Shown: positions 33,182-53,885 of the stretch, in pieces
Layout of the letters: every line of letters begins with the position of its first letter
Numbering within the stretch: position 1 is the first letter of the stretch
NCBI RefSeq assembly: GCF_045679555.1
Contig: NC_092100.1
Span: 28,893,106 to 28,957,105, forward strand
Source: Salvelinus alpinus
Lineage: Eukaryota; Chordata; Actinopteri; Salmoniformes; Salmonidae
Length of the DNA stretch: 64,000 nucleotides
Direction of reading: 5' to 3'
The notes under the pieces: model-generated
What the model was told of the DNA's origin: nothing
What the model saw: only the letters and a program-made list of their open reading frames with translations
Databases searched by the model: none
Translations under genes and position numbers: made by a program

Positions 33182-35318
33182 CTAAAACCCATTATCTAGG
33201 AGCACAGTCCTCATCCTTACAAATAAAACAATCTCCTCTTTGACACTTGGCACAGAAAAAAGGTTCCGGGTGATGGTTATGACCATCCTCATGAATTTTC
33301 GTACACCACTTGCAATTGTGACGCAAATGACACTTTTTGTGGACATGTATAAGTAAACATTCATCTGAACTGGGTAATTTAACATATACATGGAAACCAT
33401 CCTTACGAAAATCGTGTGACCACCCCCCCCAATCACTTCATAGAGACAGTTAGGGTTACCAAAGGGGCAGTCAAGAGGTCCTCCAACTGCATTGCAAGGC
33501 TTTCCATACTTATTGGTATAATTGCCTGGGCTTCCCGGTACAGGATCAATCACCACAGGAGAGTCATCTCTCATTACAAACATCTGTTTAACTGTTGTCT
33601 TAACCATAATTAACTTTACCAGGGGTATAACACAACAAACTGCAATACCCAGAGCCAATAACCCTCCTCCCAACATGATGGCCATCCTAGCAAACATGGC
33701 TCCCCACTTTCCTAACGCTAGGTCTAACCAATCCCATACATGGGAGTCTAAACCAGCATTAGCCTTTACTTCTGCTCATAATCCTTTGAGTTTGTCCATA
33801 GCAATATTGGGAATAAAGGTGCAACAGTCATCCCCAAACATGACACAAACTCCACCCATCTCCGCTAAGAGCCAATTGAGAGCCTGTCTATTTTGCCAAG
33901 TCATTTCACTGGTAGCCCGTACCTGTTCCCCCAACGCCGTTAGAGCCGAATCAGTATAGTTAATGAATATCTGTTGGTTATAATATATATAATTAATCCA
34001 CTCTAAGTCTTTATTTGGTGTTATCCACAAAAACATAGATTCAAATCCTAATTTAACTTCATCTCTTGCCTTGAACTCTCGAGGTACACCTCTAGGCTGT
34101 CCAATTGCATCAAGGTATACCTCAGGGTCTTCTTCATACTTCCTTTTAACTCTAGAATTAACATAGTCATCGTGGGGTGATTTAATAATGGTAACCTGTT
34201 GAATTGCTCTTACTAAGACACAAAGACCAATCCATTCATTAGGCAATACATTCAACAATTTGTTTTTTCCACACATCCAGAAATTATCCGCAATACCTCT
34301 GTCTTGATTCTTTAGCATAGTGAGAGACGGTGCAACCTGAGTTATGTGACCACACAACCCTTTTCTATTCATAATCAACCCTTTATCATTACTTTTACGA
34401 ACTCCCACATTCTCTAACACCCAAATAGTATCACTTCTACAGTGGTGTTTCCTACATCAATTCCTTCGGTGTGGTGTCTGTAAAAACATTCATATTTTCC
34501 TTTAACCACAGTACTTCTGTCTAATTGAGGTCCATTTGATTCAGTTCTAATGATATAGGCAGCACAATCATTATCTCCCAGCATGATCTTATTCAACATA
34601 GTTTTACCCCTAGTGCTTACCCAGAGCAATCCTATATTCTATGTCACACAAGGGAATAGAATACTTTCTATTGGTACAATGGTCATTTTTCCAACTTACA
34701 CAGTTTTTAAATGATGACAGTTCAGAGACTATTAAAAGATCAGACAAATGTGATTTTCTACACAAAATACAATTGTCCATTCTGTGTTTGTTTGCCATAT
34801 ACTTAGCCCATTTGTACCACTCGTTCTTCACTACTTCTTCTCGTGTGCTGTCCTTGAGTGGTTCTAATATATCTAATTCTGTCGCTTTTTCAATGTTCTT
34901 ATCTTGAGGTAGATCATTAGAGTTTATCAGAAAGTTCCAAATGTCAGTAAAAAAACTCTCCTGACTCTGATGTCTCAGGATGCTTTGTGGGTACAGTGAA
35001 CTGCTTGGTAAGGGAGGTCGATGTCATCTTAGTGGTAGCTACTGTGGTCGTCACAGCAGCCGCCACCCTTGTTGTTGTCACAGGTTCTTCCTGTTCAGGT
35101 GCAGGGGTAGGATCAATCTTAATGACCATGGTGCTACTCCCTTCGGTCACTGTTGTTCTTGTTATTTCAACTATTAATTCTTCACCTTCAACTGGTTCAA
35201 TCTGATTCATGATGAGCACCCTCTCGTCTTTTTCTTTGATTAATGTCAGGTCACATCCTTTCGGATCCCAAACAACTTGTCCCTTTGTTTGGTGATGTGT
35301 CCATCCACAGAGTGCCAT
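33182..35318 (-). pseudogene. Retroviral env, broken
   Basis: Fragments in order: 34944-35318 (Ser/Thr/Pro-rich region), 34610-34831 and 34414-34629 (surface part, with a CILC motif), 33776-34420 and 33182-33697 (transmembrane subunit). Seen in the last two: a basic cleavage-like site (RVKRK), a CX6CC motif (CVMFGDDCC) preceded by a short helix as in gamma-type envelopes, and an anchor near 33600-33690 (LGGGLLALGIAVCCVIPLV). Breaks: frame changes between the pieces near 34.9, 34.62 and 34.42 kb, an in-frame TGA at 33776-33778 and the G8 run at 33423-33430. It cannot yield an envelope as it stands. Confidence 0.85.
33192..33422 (-). CDS. Retroviral Cys/His-rich frame after the envelope anchor
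   Basis: 76 codons open to a TAA (33192-33194) starting directly after a run of eight G on the coding strand (33423-33430). Nine Cys and nine His, with CxxC pairs at codons 37/40, 57/60 and 65/68 and more Cys at 22, 31 and 73, a spacing that looks zinc-binding. It is one register off the frame that codes the membrane anchor upstream; that other frame continues without such a pattern. So either this is the tail of the envelope protein and the G run has slipped, or it is a separate accessory frame. I do not know a retroviral protein with this pattern. Confidence 0.55.
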   Translation of the reverse strand, partial: WSHDFRKDGFHVYVKLPSSDECLLIHVHKKCHLRHNCKWCTKIHEDGHNHHPEPFFCAKCQRGDCFICKDEDCAPR

Positions 35319-35480
35319 CTCCGGTAAGGGTTTGATCCTTATGATTGAGATAGACTTCAGTTATCCTGCTTCTGTTATAAGTTGAGGTGGAACAGAGATT
35401 CTAACCTTGTCAGTCTTTTTGGATTGTTCGACTGATTCCTTTCTTCTCTTCCTGCTTCCACCTTACGTCTTGATTGTGCA

Positions 35481-35909
35481 TTAGTCTGTTGTTTCTATAC
35501 TAGCATTCACTGTTACTTCTGTTATGTCAATGTCATTATTCTTTTGTTGTTCTAACTTCAATTGTCTGTAAAGGAGACCATTCAAAAGTTTAAAAGTCAA
35601 TTGTGGGGAAATCCCCATTTTCTTCAGCTTGCAGAACTTTTCCTCCTCTTTCTTCACCTGAGGCTCCCTCCTCAGGCCGGACTTAACTTCCATCTGGAAG
35701 GTTTCAATTTTTAGGGAAAAGATGTTCTCATTCTGTGCCTTGTGAGGCCTCTCCTCCTCTTCTGGGTGCATTAGTCGGTGCACTTGTCGTATTTTGGCTT
35801 TCACTTGATTTGCTGTTTTCTTGGCTCCTCCCTGGCGTCTCAATCGTTTCCGCTGCTCCTGCTCCCTCCAGGCTCCCTCCTGGTGAATCAGCATCCTCTG
35901 TGTCCTCAT
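35481..35909 (-). CDS. Retroviral frame between pol and env, unknown
   Basis: 142 codons, Lys/Arg/Glu/Gln-rich, no recognised domain. It follows the integrase end and precedes the first envelope piece, so it may be the envelope leader or an accessory frame. A second frame (35728-35928) overlaps it and is Ser/Glu/Thr-rich. Confidence 0.4.
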   Translation of the reverse strand: MRTQRMLIHQEGAWREQEQRKRLRRQGGAKKTANQVKAKIRQVHRLMHPEEEERPHKAQNENIFSLKIETFQMEVKSGLRREPQVKKEEEKFCKLKKMGISPQLTFKLLNGLLYRQLKLEQQKNNDIDITEVTVNASIETTD

Positions 35910-35943
35910 CTCTATGTGGTTGTATCATTCTCTCTGTTGGGAC

Positions 35944-36153
35944 TCAGCTGCAGTGGTTTAGATGATACCACGTCTTGCTTCCTTTCACTTGGACTGCTGT
36001 TTTTGTGGCTGTTGCCACCTCGTAGGGTCCTTCTCTCCTCGGTTGATCCCACTTCCTCCGGAACACTCGAACGTAGACTAGATCTCCTGGTATCACTGGA
36101 AGAGGTCCTTCTGGTCCCCTTGGATCATCAGACGCGGAACCTCTCGTCCTGGT
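35944..36153 (-). pseudogene. Retroviral integrase C-terminal domain remnant
   Basis: 70 codons between two stops, with no ATG start. Reads GDLVYVRVFRRKW... REGPYEVATAT... WYHLNHCS: the DNA-binding SH3-like C-terminal domain of retroviral integrase with its GPY motif. The rest of pol should precede it (higher coordinates), but the frame is cut at 36154-36156 and nothing further of integrase, RT or protease is recognised. Confidence 0.85.
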
Positions 36154-39100
36154 TCAGGTTTCTGCCTTCTTTCTGTGAGGCATTCATACTTAGAGACTTA
36201 TGGCCTCTGTTCTATGATTACACCATACATCCTCTTACTTCCATCACTCATCACACAACAAACTGACATTCCAGCTGAAGCTGGCGAACCCCTCTCCTTC
36301 TGTTTTCCTAGACATAAGACTTGGAAAACAACAGACAAAACATAACAGCATTGACAATGTTATGTGTTATGCATAAATATATTCATGCAAACTGAAATCT
36401 GAGACCATGACAATTCCCACTCTCTCTTTACCTGACTCTATGCCTCCAGGATACTTTTCTGCTGGACTCCACAAAAATAAAAGCCCTAAAAAGCTTCCTC
36501 ATGCTTCCACCCAGTCTTCCCCTTTCGGCCCCAGGTTCTGAGAGGTGTTCCCAAATCATGTCAATATTTACTTAGTTTCCCATTTGCTCCATTTCAACTG
36601 ATAATCATGTGCATAACCTACAATTAACATTATCTCTTCTTGAATTAATTCAACACTGTATATGCTTTCATATCAATCCCTTTAACATGTTTGTTTAGAG
36701 TATAATATCCTATCATCTATTCTTTTTCACATGATGCATTAAAAAAATGAAACAAGTAGCCCCCAAACTCAACCCAGTATGTCTATAGTGGAATCTAGTC
36801 TCTCTCTCTCTCTCTCTCTGATTCCACGTCCTCTGTCATGGTGTTTTCAAGCTCACCCATTATTCAGCTGGACCTCACTTCTCGTGAGACTTATGCACCC
36901 ACCAAAGAGAGACATGAAGATCTTTACTACTGCAGTGTTGTAAGAAGTATACCCCCAGCCTGGTGTATCTTGATGTACACTCAGTCTCCAGAATGCAGCC
37001 CAAACCCTTCCATTTCTGGCTGTTTTTTCCTGAGGACATACACACTAACACATGGGTTATTTCCTGACAACAGACTTTCTTCTTATAGCAAGATCACTAA
37101 ATCTTAATTCTTAATAACAGCCCTATGTAACCATTCTGCCTCAAATACCTGGCCTTCTGCCACAGAAATATTCATAATGATAGTCAAATGATTGTCCCTA
37201 CAGCAACTGCTGTAAAATAACATATAATCATTCAAGCGTCTTCCAGTTGGATTAATATCCAATCCTAACAAAACTAAGTTATAAGTTTCTTAAACTTTTG
37301 CGCTAATGCTCAAAATGCCACCACTTATTCTTTTTACCATATCTTTAGATATGTGAATTGTTCTATTTACTTTTAGAATTGTCCCTATATTTTACACAGC
37401 CAGCTGTCTTTCCTTTTCTGTGAATTATCTCTATTTTTATACATAGTTTCTAGAAATAACACCCCTTCACTACCATTACCTTCTTTTATGAGTCCCCTAA
37501 CCCATAACTGCCATTGTTTGATACATACTTAAAACATCCTTAAGTCAATTTATATATCATTTATATCAGTATCAGTCCCTCCTCAGGAACATATACACAA
37601 CCTTATGTTCCTCAAAACAAAAATAAATTGACCAAACGAGAAAAAGAGAAAAAAAAAATTATAATAATTACACATTTGAAATAAATTACCACTATTTGTA
37701 ATGTAATTAAACCTGGAGAAAACGTCCATCCGTGTCATTCTATGCCCATGTTATTATTGGTCTCTTTCTTCTTCATTCTTGGGTACCATCGCACAACAGA
37801 CTACCTTTTTATTCAATCAAACATTACAATTTATCATTACAATTCCAATGACATTATAAAACAAAAGAAACAAAAAACCTTATCTAATCTTCTGTAAGTT
37901 GTCAACCTCCTTGTCTCAGGAGTATTTTCCAGAGCTACCCTAGGCCAATTAAATTTAAACAGTTCTATATCTAAATAACTAAACAGTTCTTTTTTAAATA
38001 CATCTTCCAACCCAATATTCAGAATAACAGTCCTTAGTGTTTACTTTAACTCAAATTTGACCTTATCTATTCAATACACATCATCCCTTTAATAATTAAC
38101 ATTTATACTAAACACTTTTATTACCAGTATTATCTATTTTCCCAATAGCCCTTTTGTCTCAGTTTTTCTCTCATGAGTGGCCTGGTAATAAAAGTTCAAT
38201 ACCCCAATTCCTTTAATTCATAATTCACCCTGGCCCATATCATTTCAACATGTCTATTATTTGATACAGTTCACAGGTCATCAGACACAGTTGTCCCTCA
38301 CTATTCAGTCGATCAGGGTGGGATTGAGCTCCACACCCACTTGTGGTGATATTCTCTCCCATGCCTTAAAGCATTCTGACGTCACCTTTAATGATAACTC
38401 CCTTATTCTACTGGTGATCTCTCAGATGAATTACAGATGATGTATTTATCAACAAAACCCTCACAGAAACCCACACTCCAATAAACCCTTTGGAGTAACT
38501 TACATCACTTTTTATATGCAGAATGAACAAAGCACATTTGTGTATTTACCCAAAGACCATAACCCCAAGGAACTGATAATTTTACCTATGAACACATGTT
38601 ATATCAAAAAACAAAAATAAAAAATAAACCTATTTGAATAACTTATTCAATTTAAGGCTACAACTCTTCATAATTTTCCCAGGGACATAATAGATTTCCA
38701 AAGTAATAATACATTTTGAATAGAGTCTTGTGTCTTTTAAACATTTTATAATTAAATCCCACCTGTTCCAACAATTTCTAGTAAAAGGTGATCAGTCTTT
38801 CACAGGAAATTCTTAGGAATCAGGGCATTTTGACACCATTAATATGTTTCCACTCCCCTGTCCTTAGGAACAACTTAAATACATTTTTCAAAAAACATTT
38901 CCATCCTTCTGCATACCCAAATTGAAACTGAAGTGGAAAAAGCCCTTCCAATAAATCTACTAATGCATATTCATTCCCAGTACATGGTGCACTTACTAGT
39001 GAACCATAGCCAATAGCACACAGGGACTGGACTCACTTATCCAGAACTCCAATGTTGTAGCCTTATCCAGATATTTTTATAGCAGCTGACTTTAATTAAC

Positions 39101-40143
39101 TGCTTTCCACAGTAATACAGTCTCCAATGATATTTTGACCAGAGAAGATTAAACCCTTTTTTTCTGGAAAAGAAAGTATACATATCGTTAATTTCACAAC
39201 GTCAGCTTTTAATCAGCAAATAGTTTTTATTCCATAACCGTCAGAGATTCAGAGTCATTCAGAGAATGACGGTATAGAATGTCTAACAATTCAAATTCCA
39301 TCTGTACTCTACTATATGTCAAGTCAAACGTGATCTAATACTTCTTCTTGACCACATATAAACTGTAATCTCTATCAAACACTCATTGTTCGCTCAGAGA
39401 CTATACACCGCCAAGTAAAAAATTCCATTCTCACTAACCTCAAACCAATTAGTTGTTTGTTATGTTGACAAGGAAATAAACTCTCGTATATCGGCATTTC
39501 CTGCTACCGCACTAAGTTCTAGTGTCACCTTACACTAATTTTCCCCATAACCCGCTATATCCATATTCAAAACAGGAGCTATTTTCTTATTCGTTTTTAG
39601 ATATTGTCAATAGTTCTACTAATCACCCGCACGTCTGCGAGGACGAGTGGAACCACATTTGTCATTTATAGTAATGTATTTTCTGATGATAGAATGTTAC
39701 CGGGTAATGGCGTCCCCCATTATCCAGTTTTTTCATATTCAATCCGAATTCGGTAGAACTAATGTGCGCGTCTTTCAGTGACTCCATGGCTTTTTTAAAT
39801 CCCTCTATGCTAGGGAGAAACAATCATTTTTGTTTTCATGCCACTATTTATTTATTTATTTTTCCTAAATACTCCCATGTATTATACACCTTTTATTTAT
39901 TATTTTTCCGAGGTAGAGCTAATCTCCTTTCCAATTAATAATTCATTTGTCACATCACTTAATTTCTCTTATCAAAGCCTACTCTTTATAGTACAGACAT
40001 TATTTCTGAATACTACAGATGACTTAATGTCTTATTCTAGTACAGTACTTCAAATATCACTGTGTTTTTCCCTTTACAGATATCATTATTAATTCATTTT
40101 ATCCGTTTGGTTTATTCTATTCTTATAGCTCTAATCAATTTTA

Positions 40144-40309
40144 TGATTACATTTACATTACATTTAAGTCATTTAGCAGACTCTCTTATCCTGAGCGACT
40201 TACAAATTGGAAAGCTCATACACATTCATCCTGGTCCCCCCGTGGGAATTGAACCCTCAACCCAGGCGTTGCAAACACCATGCTCTACCAACTGAGCCAC
40301 ACAGGTCCA
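40144..40309 (-). mobile_element. tRNA-derived SINE inside the retrovirus
   Basis: Minus strand: ctgtgtggctcagttggtag agcatggtgtttgcaacgcc with box A (tggctcagttggtag) and box B (gggttcaattcc), tail ctgctaaatgacttaaatgt. In the same sense as the virus. A SINE family different from 21998-22210. Confidence 0.88.
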
Positions 40310-41316
40310 CTGCCCGCTCCGTTAAGATCTCTATCTAACGTCTTACTTTTACCTTTATTTATTTATTTTGTCTCTACTTTCTTACCTCTTCTCTATATTC
40401 TTATTGTTTGATCCTATGGTCAATTTACTAGTGAGTCAAGCCTCCCCTGTTCTCCTTTTTATCCTGGCCACTCGATTTTGCACCCCTGTCTACCCTTCAG
40501 GCTATATTTAGACCGTAGCTTTTGTAGACACAGAGTGTCTGACGGCCTGTTTTTTCCTCTTTCTTTGTTTCACCGTACGCGAATTCTTAATGTGTCCTGG
40601 ATTCCACTATTTATCTTAACCAACCTAGATTCATTTTTAACTTTATAGTATAATTTCAATTTATTGGCGCTCCTACTTTCTGTTTTGTTTCACACTTTTC
40701 TATCCGTATTTATACTATTCGGTTAACGCCTTTTTAAGTATTTTTATTTATTATTTGTTTTGACACCTTTTTGTTATTCTTACCGCGGTCTCTTACCATT
40801 TTATCACATCAGTGTTTTTATCCTTGCTTATAACTTATTGTACTTCGATGTTTCTTAACTTCTTTCCCTCTGCCTAATAGCAGTTAACGGCACCCTTCAT
40901 CAACTCTACTCTGTCACAGGAGAGCTGCGCGCTCCCTTTTCTGGACGTTCTGCCTACACACACACAACTTGTCTTTCCTTCCTAATGTTCTATTTTTACA
41001 CAGATCCACTCATTTCTTACAACATTCTCATTCATCCTTTTTATTTTTCACCTGTTCATTCAATCCCTTTGTTTTTACCTCAAAACAACTTAGTCTTACT
41101 TTATTGACTTAATTCACTTCCTCCTACATAAGCCTAGACTGCTAAGATTTCTACAATATGACGAGACTACTGTCTAATCGGATCAGCTTGTCTTCATATC
41201 CTATTCACCCCCCCAATACTGATCTTTTCTTCTATTATTAGAGTAGTATTGTGGCGTGACCTACTGAATTACAAAACCCTGTTAGCTAGACAGAGCGGTT
41301 TTTTATTCGCAGGAAT

Positions 41317-41580
41317 TCTTTTGCATTTGAACGCCGCACAATCGGGCTAACGTTCTTCCTGCCTTCTAAATATTCATCCGTTCAGTCCCCCTTTCTGGGG
41401 CAGTAGCCATGGAATATTTATTTAACTACTGATTTATGCTCTGACCGTATAAGCTACTTTTGCAGTTGAACGCCGCACAATCGGGCTAACGTTTTCCTGC
41501 GACCTAAATACTTCACCCGTTCAGTCCCCCGTTCTGGGGCGGTAACCATGAAATATTTATTTAACTACTAAATATTCACC
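41317..41580. repeat. 139-bp imperfect direct duplication in the retroviral leader region
   Basis: Copy 1 near 41317-41455 and copy 2 near 41456-41580 both contain gaacgccgcacaatcgggct aacg, then ccgttcagtccccc, tctggggc and atatttatttaactact. In coding sense it lies 0.7-0.95 kb after the 5' LTR. Confidence 0.85.
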
Positions 41581-42252
41581 AACAGACCCTTCTGCCGTGA
41601 CGTGAATATCCCACCCAAGCAGACCTCTTTAAAAATGTTCCTTTTTTAAAGAGCGGTATCGTGGCTTCCTAACTACTTATTTATGCAGTTCTCTATTACT
41701 TTTAGAGCCGTTATTTATAAGTAACCTGTCCAAGCATTCCTTCTACTAATTTTATTGAAGAGGTATCACAGGATTTTCTACCTACATTATCTGTTTTGAC
41801 CGTATGAGCTGTCCCTTATTATAACCAGCCATCTCAGCCAGATGCGCAAACAACCGCATCATTTAAGCTACACATTCGAACGGTCTGATCAGAACGAGCG
41901 CATGCATGCCCACTCTACATCTAACACAAGCAAAGTTCACAGCACCTATTCACTCAGTCTCTATACATGCGCATACATTTATATTTAATACAATTCCCCA
42001 AATTACACATACATGCAAATTCATTGAATTTAAAAGTTCTTTTGTATTTACTGGTTTCATTTTAGGAAATTTGAAAGAGAGACTTACGTGGCGCCCCTCT
42101 CGCTGAGACAGTATCTCTGAAGCAATCTACACAAACATGTCAACTATTGTAAGAACTAGCTTACCTTCTTATAGCTGGGCGGCCACCCTTGTTTGTCAGA
42201 TTGTCCAAAGAAACTATCTCCAGCCCTGAACGCCATTCCTCAGTCCCTGTCC

Positions 42253-42270
42253 CTCCTGGCAAGCTCGCCA
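42253..42270 (-). other. Candidate retroviral primer-binding site
   Basis: On the minus strand, four bases after the LTR end, TGGCGAGCTTGCCAGGAG begins with TGG as required to pair with a tRNA CCA end. I cannot name the tRNA. Confidence 0.5.
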
Positions 42271-42274
42271 AATA

Positions 42275-42960
42275 TGTCGTGGAAAATCATTTCAAATACA
42301 ACGCTTTCAAGAACTTGTAAAATCAAACATGCTTTTTATTACAATTGTATAGCCAACTGGCATGTCCCCGCGGAACACACACCGCTTCCCAACCCCGGTT
42401 CCAACATTTATACATAAATAGCATATGGGTCCACCCCATATGCAAATAAGCATACTTCCCCTAATTCTTCCTGCCATCATTATCTTTTTAGTTCAGGCTT
42501 CCTGCTTGTTCACGCCTACTAACGCCCATTATCTGCTTTCAGTTAAATTATAATAGTGGCCAGACCCGTGCTTGTCTTAAAAATAATATATGTCCATCTA
42601 TCCTATAGGCCTATAACTTAACCCTGTATTTAACTCAATGCCCCAGCATGTTCTCTGGTATGTCCTTATTGGAATTGGCAGACTCTATGTCTCTTCTTAT
42701 CATTAGTGTCCAGTTGCCTTAGGCATATTTCTCTGGTATGTGTCTTATTGGAATTGTCAGACTATATGTCTCTTCTACCATTAGCATCCAGTTGCCTTAG
42801 GCATATTTCTCTGGTATGTGTCTGGTCAGTCTGTCAGCACAATGGAGAAAATAAGAGGGCCAGAACGTCCCTTAGTATATCTCCATTACCACAGTCTCAT
42901 GATCAACGTGAACATGTGGTTCGTTACTTTAATGTTCAGCTGTCTTATGTTACTACTACA
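42275..42960 (-). repeat. Retroviral LTR (5' LTR in coding sense)
   Basis: 686 bp, reads the same as 32136-32821 throughout by eye. Followed by GTAC and then the resumed L2 LINE. Confidence 0.95.
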
Positions 42961-43325
42961 GTACCCACTAGGTCCCTCAGGTCCTCTGGCACTGGCCTTT
43001 TAACTATCCCAAAGCCTCGGACCAAGAGGCATGGAGAGGCACCCTTTAGTTACTATGCCCCCAGCCTCTGGAATAGCCTGCCAGAGAACAGCAAAAACTG
43101 TGGATATTTTTAAAAGAGATCTTATAACACACCTTTTTATCTTTGCTTTTCCTTAGGGTGCTTTTTAGTCATTCAGTTTTCTATTTTTTGTTTTTCTTTT
43201 TTTATACACTTATGTTTGTTGTCTAGTACATATCAGTTTTTATTTTCATAGTTTTTTCCTGTGAAGCACATTGTGTTGCATTCCATGTCTGAAATGTGCT
43301 GTATAAATAAAGCTTGATTTGATGA
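42961..43325 (+). mobile_element. L2-type LINE, right half with 3' tail
   Basis: Codes GTGLLTIPKPRTKRHGEAPF SYYAPSLWNSLPE, the C-terminus of L2 polyproteins, then UTR and the tail gctgtataaataaagcttga tttgatg. It continues from 32135 once the retrovirus is taken out. Confidence 0.88.
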
Positions 43326-43939
43326 CTAAAGTGTCTTATTAGGAAGTTTGCTACGTTGCGGAATGGTTTGTACTGAACGACACGTTTCTCCAAAACATTC
43401 TTGTAAGTTCTTGCACAGACTTTGAGTTATGTTTGCTCCCATTTGGTGGGTGCGGCTTGAGGCAATGAGTGACGTGACCATGCTGATAGCGTTCCCCAAC
43501 CCACAACCTCCTCATTTTACAACTGGTCGTTCAGTACAGCACCGTTTTCGTTCAATTGAATGTTCCAGAACATAAAAACATACTAAATGCAGCCCAGAAC
43601 CCTGGCCAGTTGCATTCAGCCCTATTCAGCAAAATGGCGTACTTCAAATTCAAATATGTCCTGCTTCATGTGCCATTGGGAATTTTCCATAGGAATACGT
43701 GGATGACGTCAATGCTATCACTATTCACTGGTTTTAATGTCAACAATTAAAAAAAATATATACAAGAAAAAATATTTTGGGGGAAATTATACCACCACCC
43801 AAAAGGGCACTTTGGAGACTGGAAGGGCAAAGGGGCATGTGCTCTGCATAGGTAGAGTCCTATCTGTACACGTGCCTGGTTAGGAGGATATCAACATCCT
43901 CCCCTCATTATGTAAATCCTTAGCACCACCTACACATAC
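43326..43939. other. No gene recognised
   Basis: No CETP exon seen. May contain older dispersed repeats; nothing I can name. Confidence 0.45.
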
Positions 43940-45540
<1,601 letters not shown>

Positions 45541-45628
45541 TATATAGATGACAGACATAAATAACATAACGTTTTGTTGTAGGCTTCATAAGTCATCATC
45601 TACCCAAACTCCACAAACGTGACCATAC

Positions 45629-53232
<7,604 letters not shown>

Positions 53233-53885
53233 CACACAAGCAGCTAAATTAATACTGACTTCAAACTGGATCCCAGAGCTGTGTAGTGTCTCCTCAGAAA
53301 CTTGCAACTGATCCAGGCTGTGTTGAGCATGCCAAACAGACAAGAGGAGGAAGAGGGAGGGAACAGAAGACACCTCCAGGGAGATGGGGGATGGATTGAG
53401 GCTAACCTTTGATAAACTAAACATCACAAAACTGCCCCAGTAGGCTATAATTGGGCCTCAACCAGGCCAGAGTTGAAGTCTGAGGATTTGGGGGTGTTTT
53501 TCGTTGCGTGGTCTTTCTGTCCCCAGGCAGCTACTTCTGTACATGTGAGGTAGGGTTATTATAGGACAGTACATAACAGAGATGTACCCCCAAAAGATTA
53601 TAGGGCACATTCTGAGAAACTCCCATACCATCCAGTGACAGGAATGCCAGTATTGACTCAGACCCATCATGATGAAACTATAGAGAACCAATTAGTCAAT
53701 TTAACTTCCTGAGAAAATATGTACTTTCCAGTAAATAAGTACATGACAGATATGAGTAGTTGCAGAGTGGACTGGGTCAGAGGGAGCAAGTCACTATGGA
53801 CCAGAAGTACTAGCTGAACTCTCTAGCCTGCCTGGACTAGCCTGAGGAAGCAATGGGGAAAAGGAGTGAAATGTACTACAACCCC
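53233..53885. other. 5' flank of CETP
   Basis: Should hold the CETP promoter. An aaaggtta motif (minus strand, about 53405) and agtattaattta (about 53255) look like liver factor sites (HNF4, HNF1) but are too short to be sure. No other gene seen. Confidence 0.4.

Larger units (their letters stand above)
36157..42252 (-). other. 6-kb filler of the retrovirus where gag and pol should be
   Basis: On the coding (minus) strand this is A-rich and I find no ATG-started frame of 60 codons or more. Plus-strand frames here are short (up to 89 codons at 36838-37107) and not recognised. Contents: a CT run (36800-36820), a tRNA-derived SINE (40144-40309), and a 139-bp duplication (41317-41580). Either very decayed gag-pol or foreign filler taken up before integration; the equal LTRs favour the lesions predating integration. 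Confidence 0.6.
32136..42960 (-). mobile_element. Endogenous retrovirus, 10.8 kb, identical LTRs, env remnant, gag and most of pol absent
   Basis: Two 686-bp LTRs (32136-32821, 42275-42960) are flanked by GTAC (32132-32135, 42961-42964), a 4-bp duplication, inside an L2 LINE. Coding runs on the minus strand, so the 5' LTR is the right one. Order on that strand: LTR, primer-binding site candidate (42253-42270), 6 kb without recognisable genes (containing a SINE), integrase C-terminal frame (35944-36153), broken env (about 35320-33192), three 67-bp repeats, polypurine tract (complement of cccccctctgggg, 32823-32836), LTR. A minus-strand AATAAA (32196-32201) in the LTR agrees with this orientation. 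The envelope is of the CX6CC type found in gamma-like retroviruses. Confidence 0.93.

Noticed and set aside
32136-42960. Plus-strand orientation of the retrovirus
   Set aside because: Envelope, integrase end, purine tract and AATAAA all lie on the minus strand.
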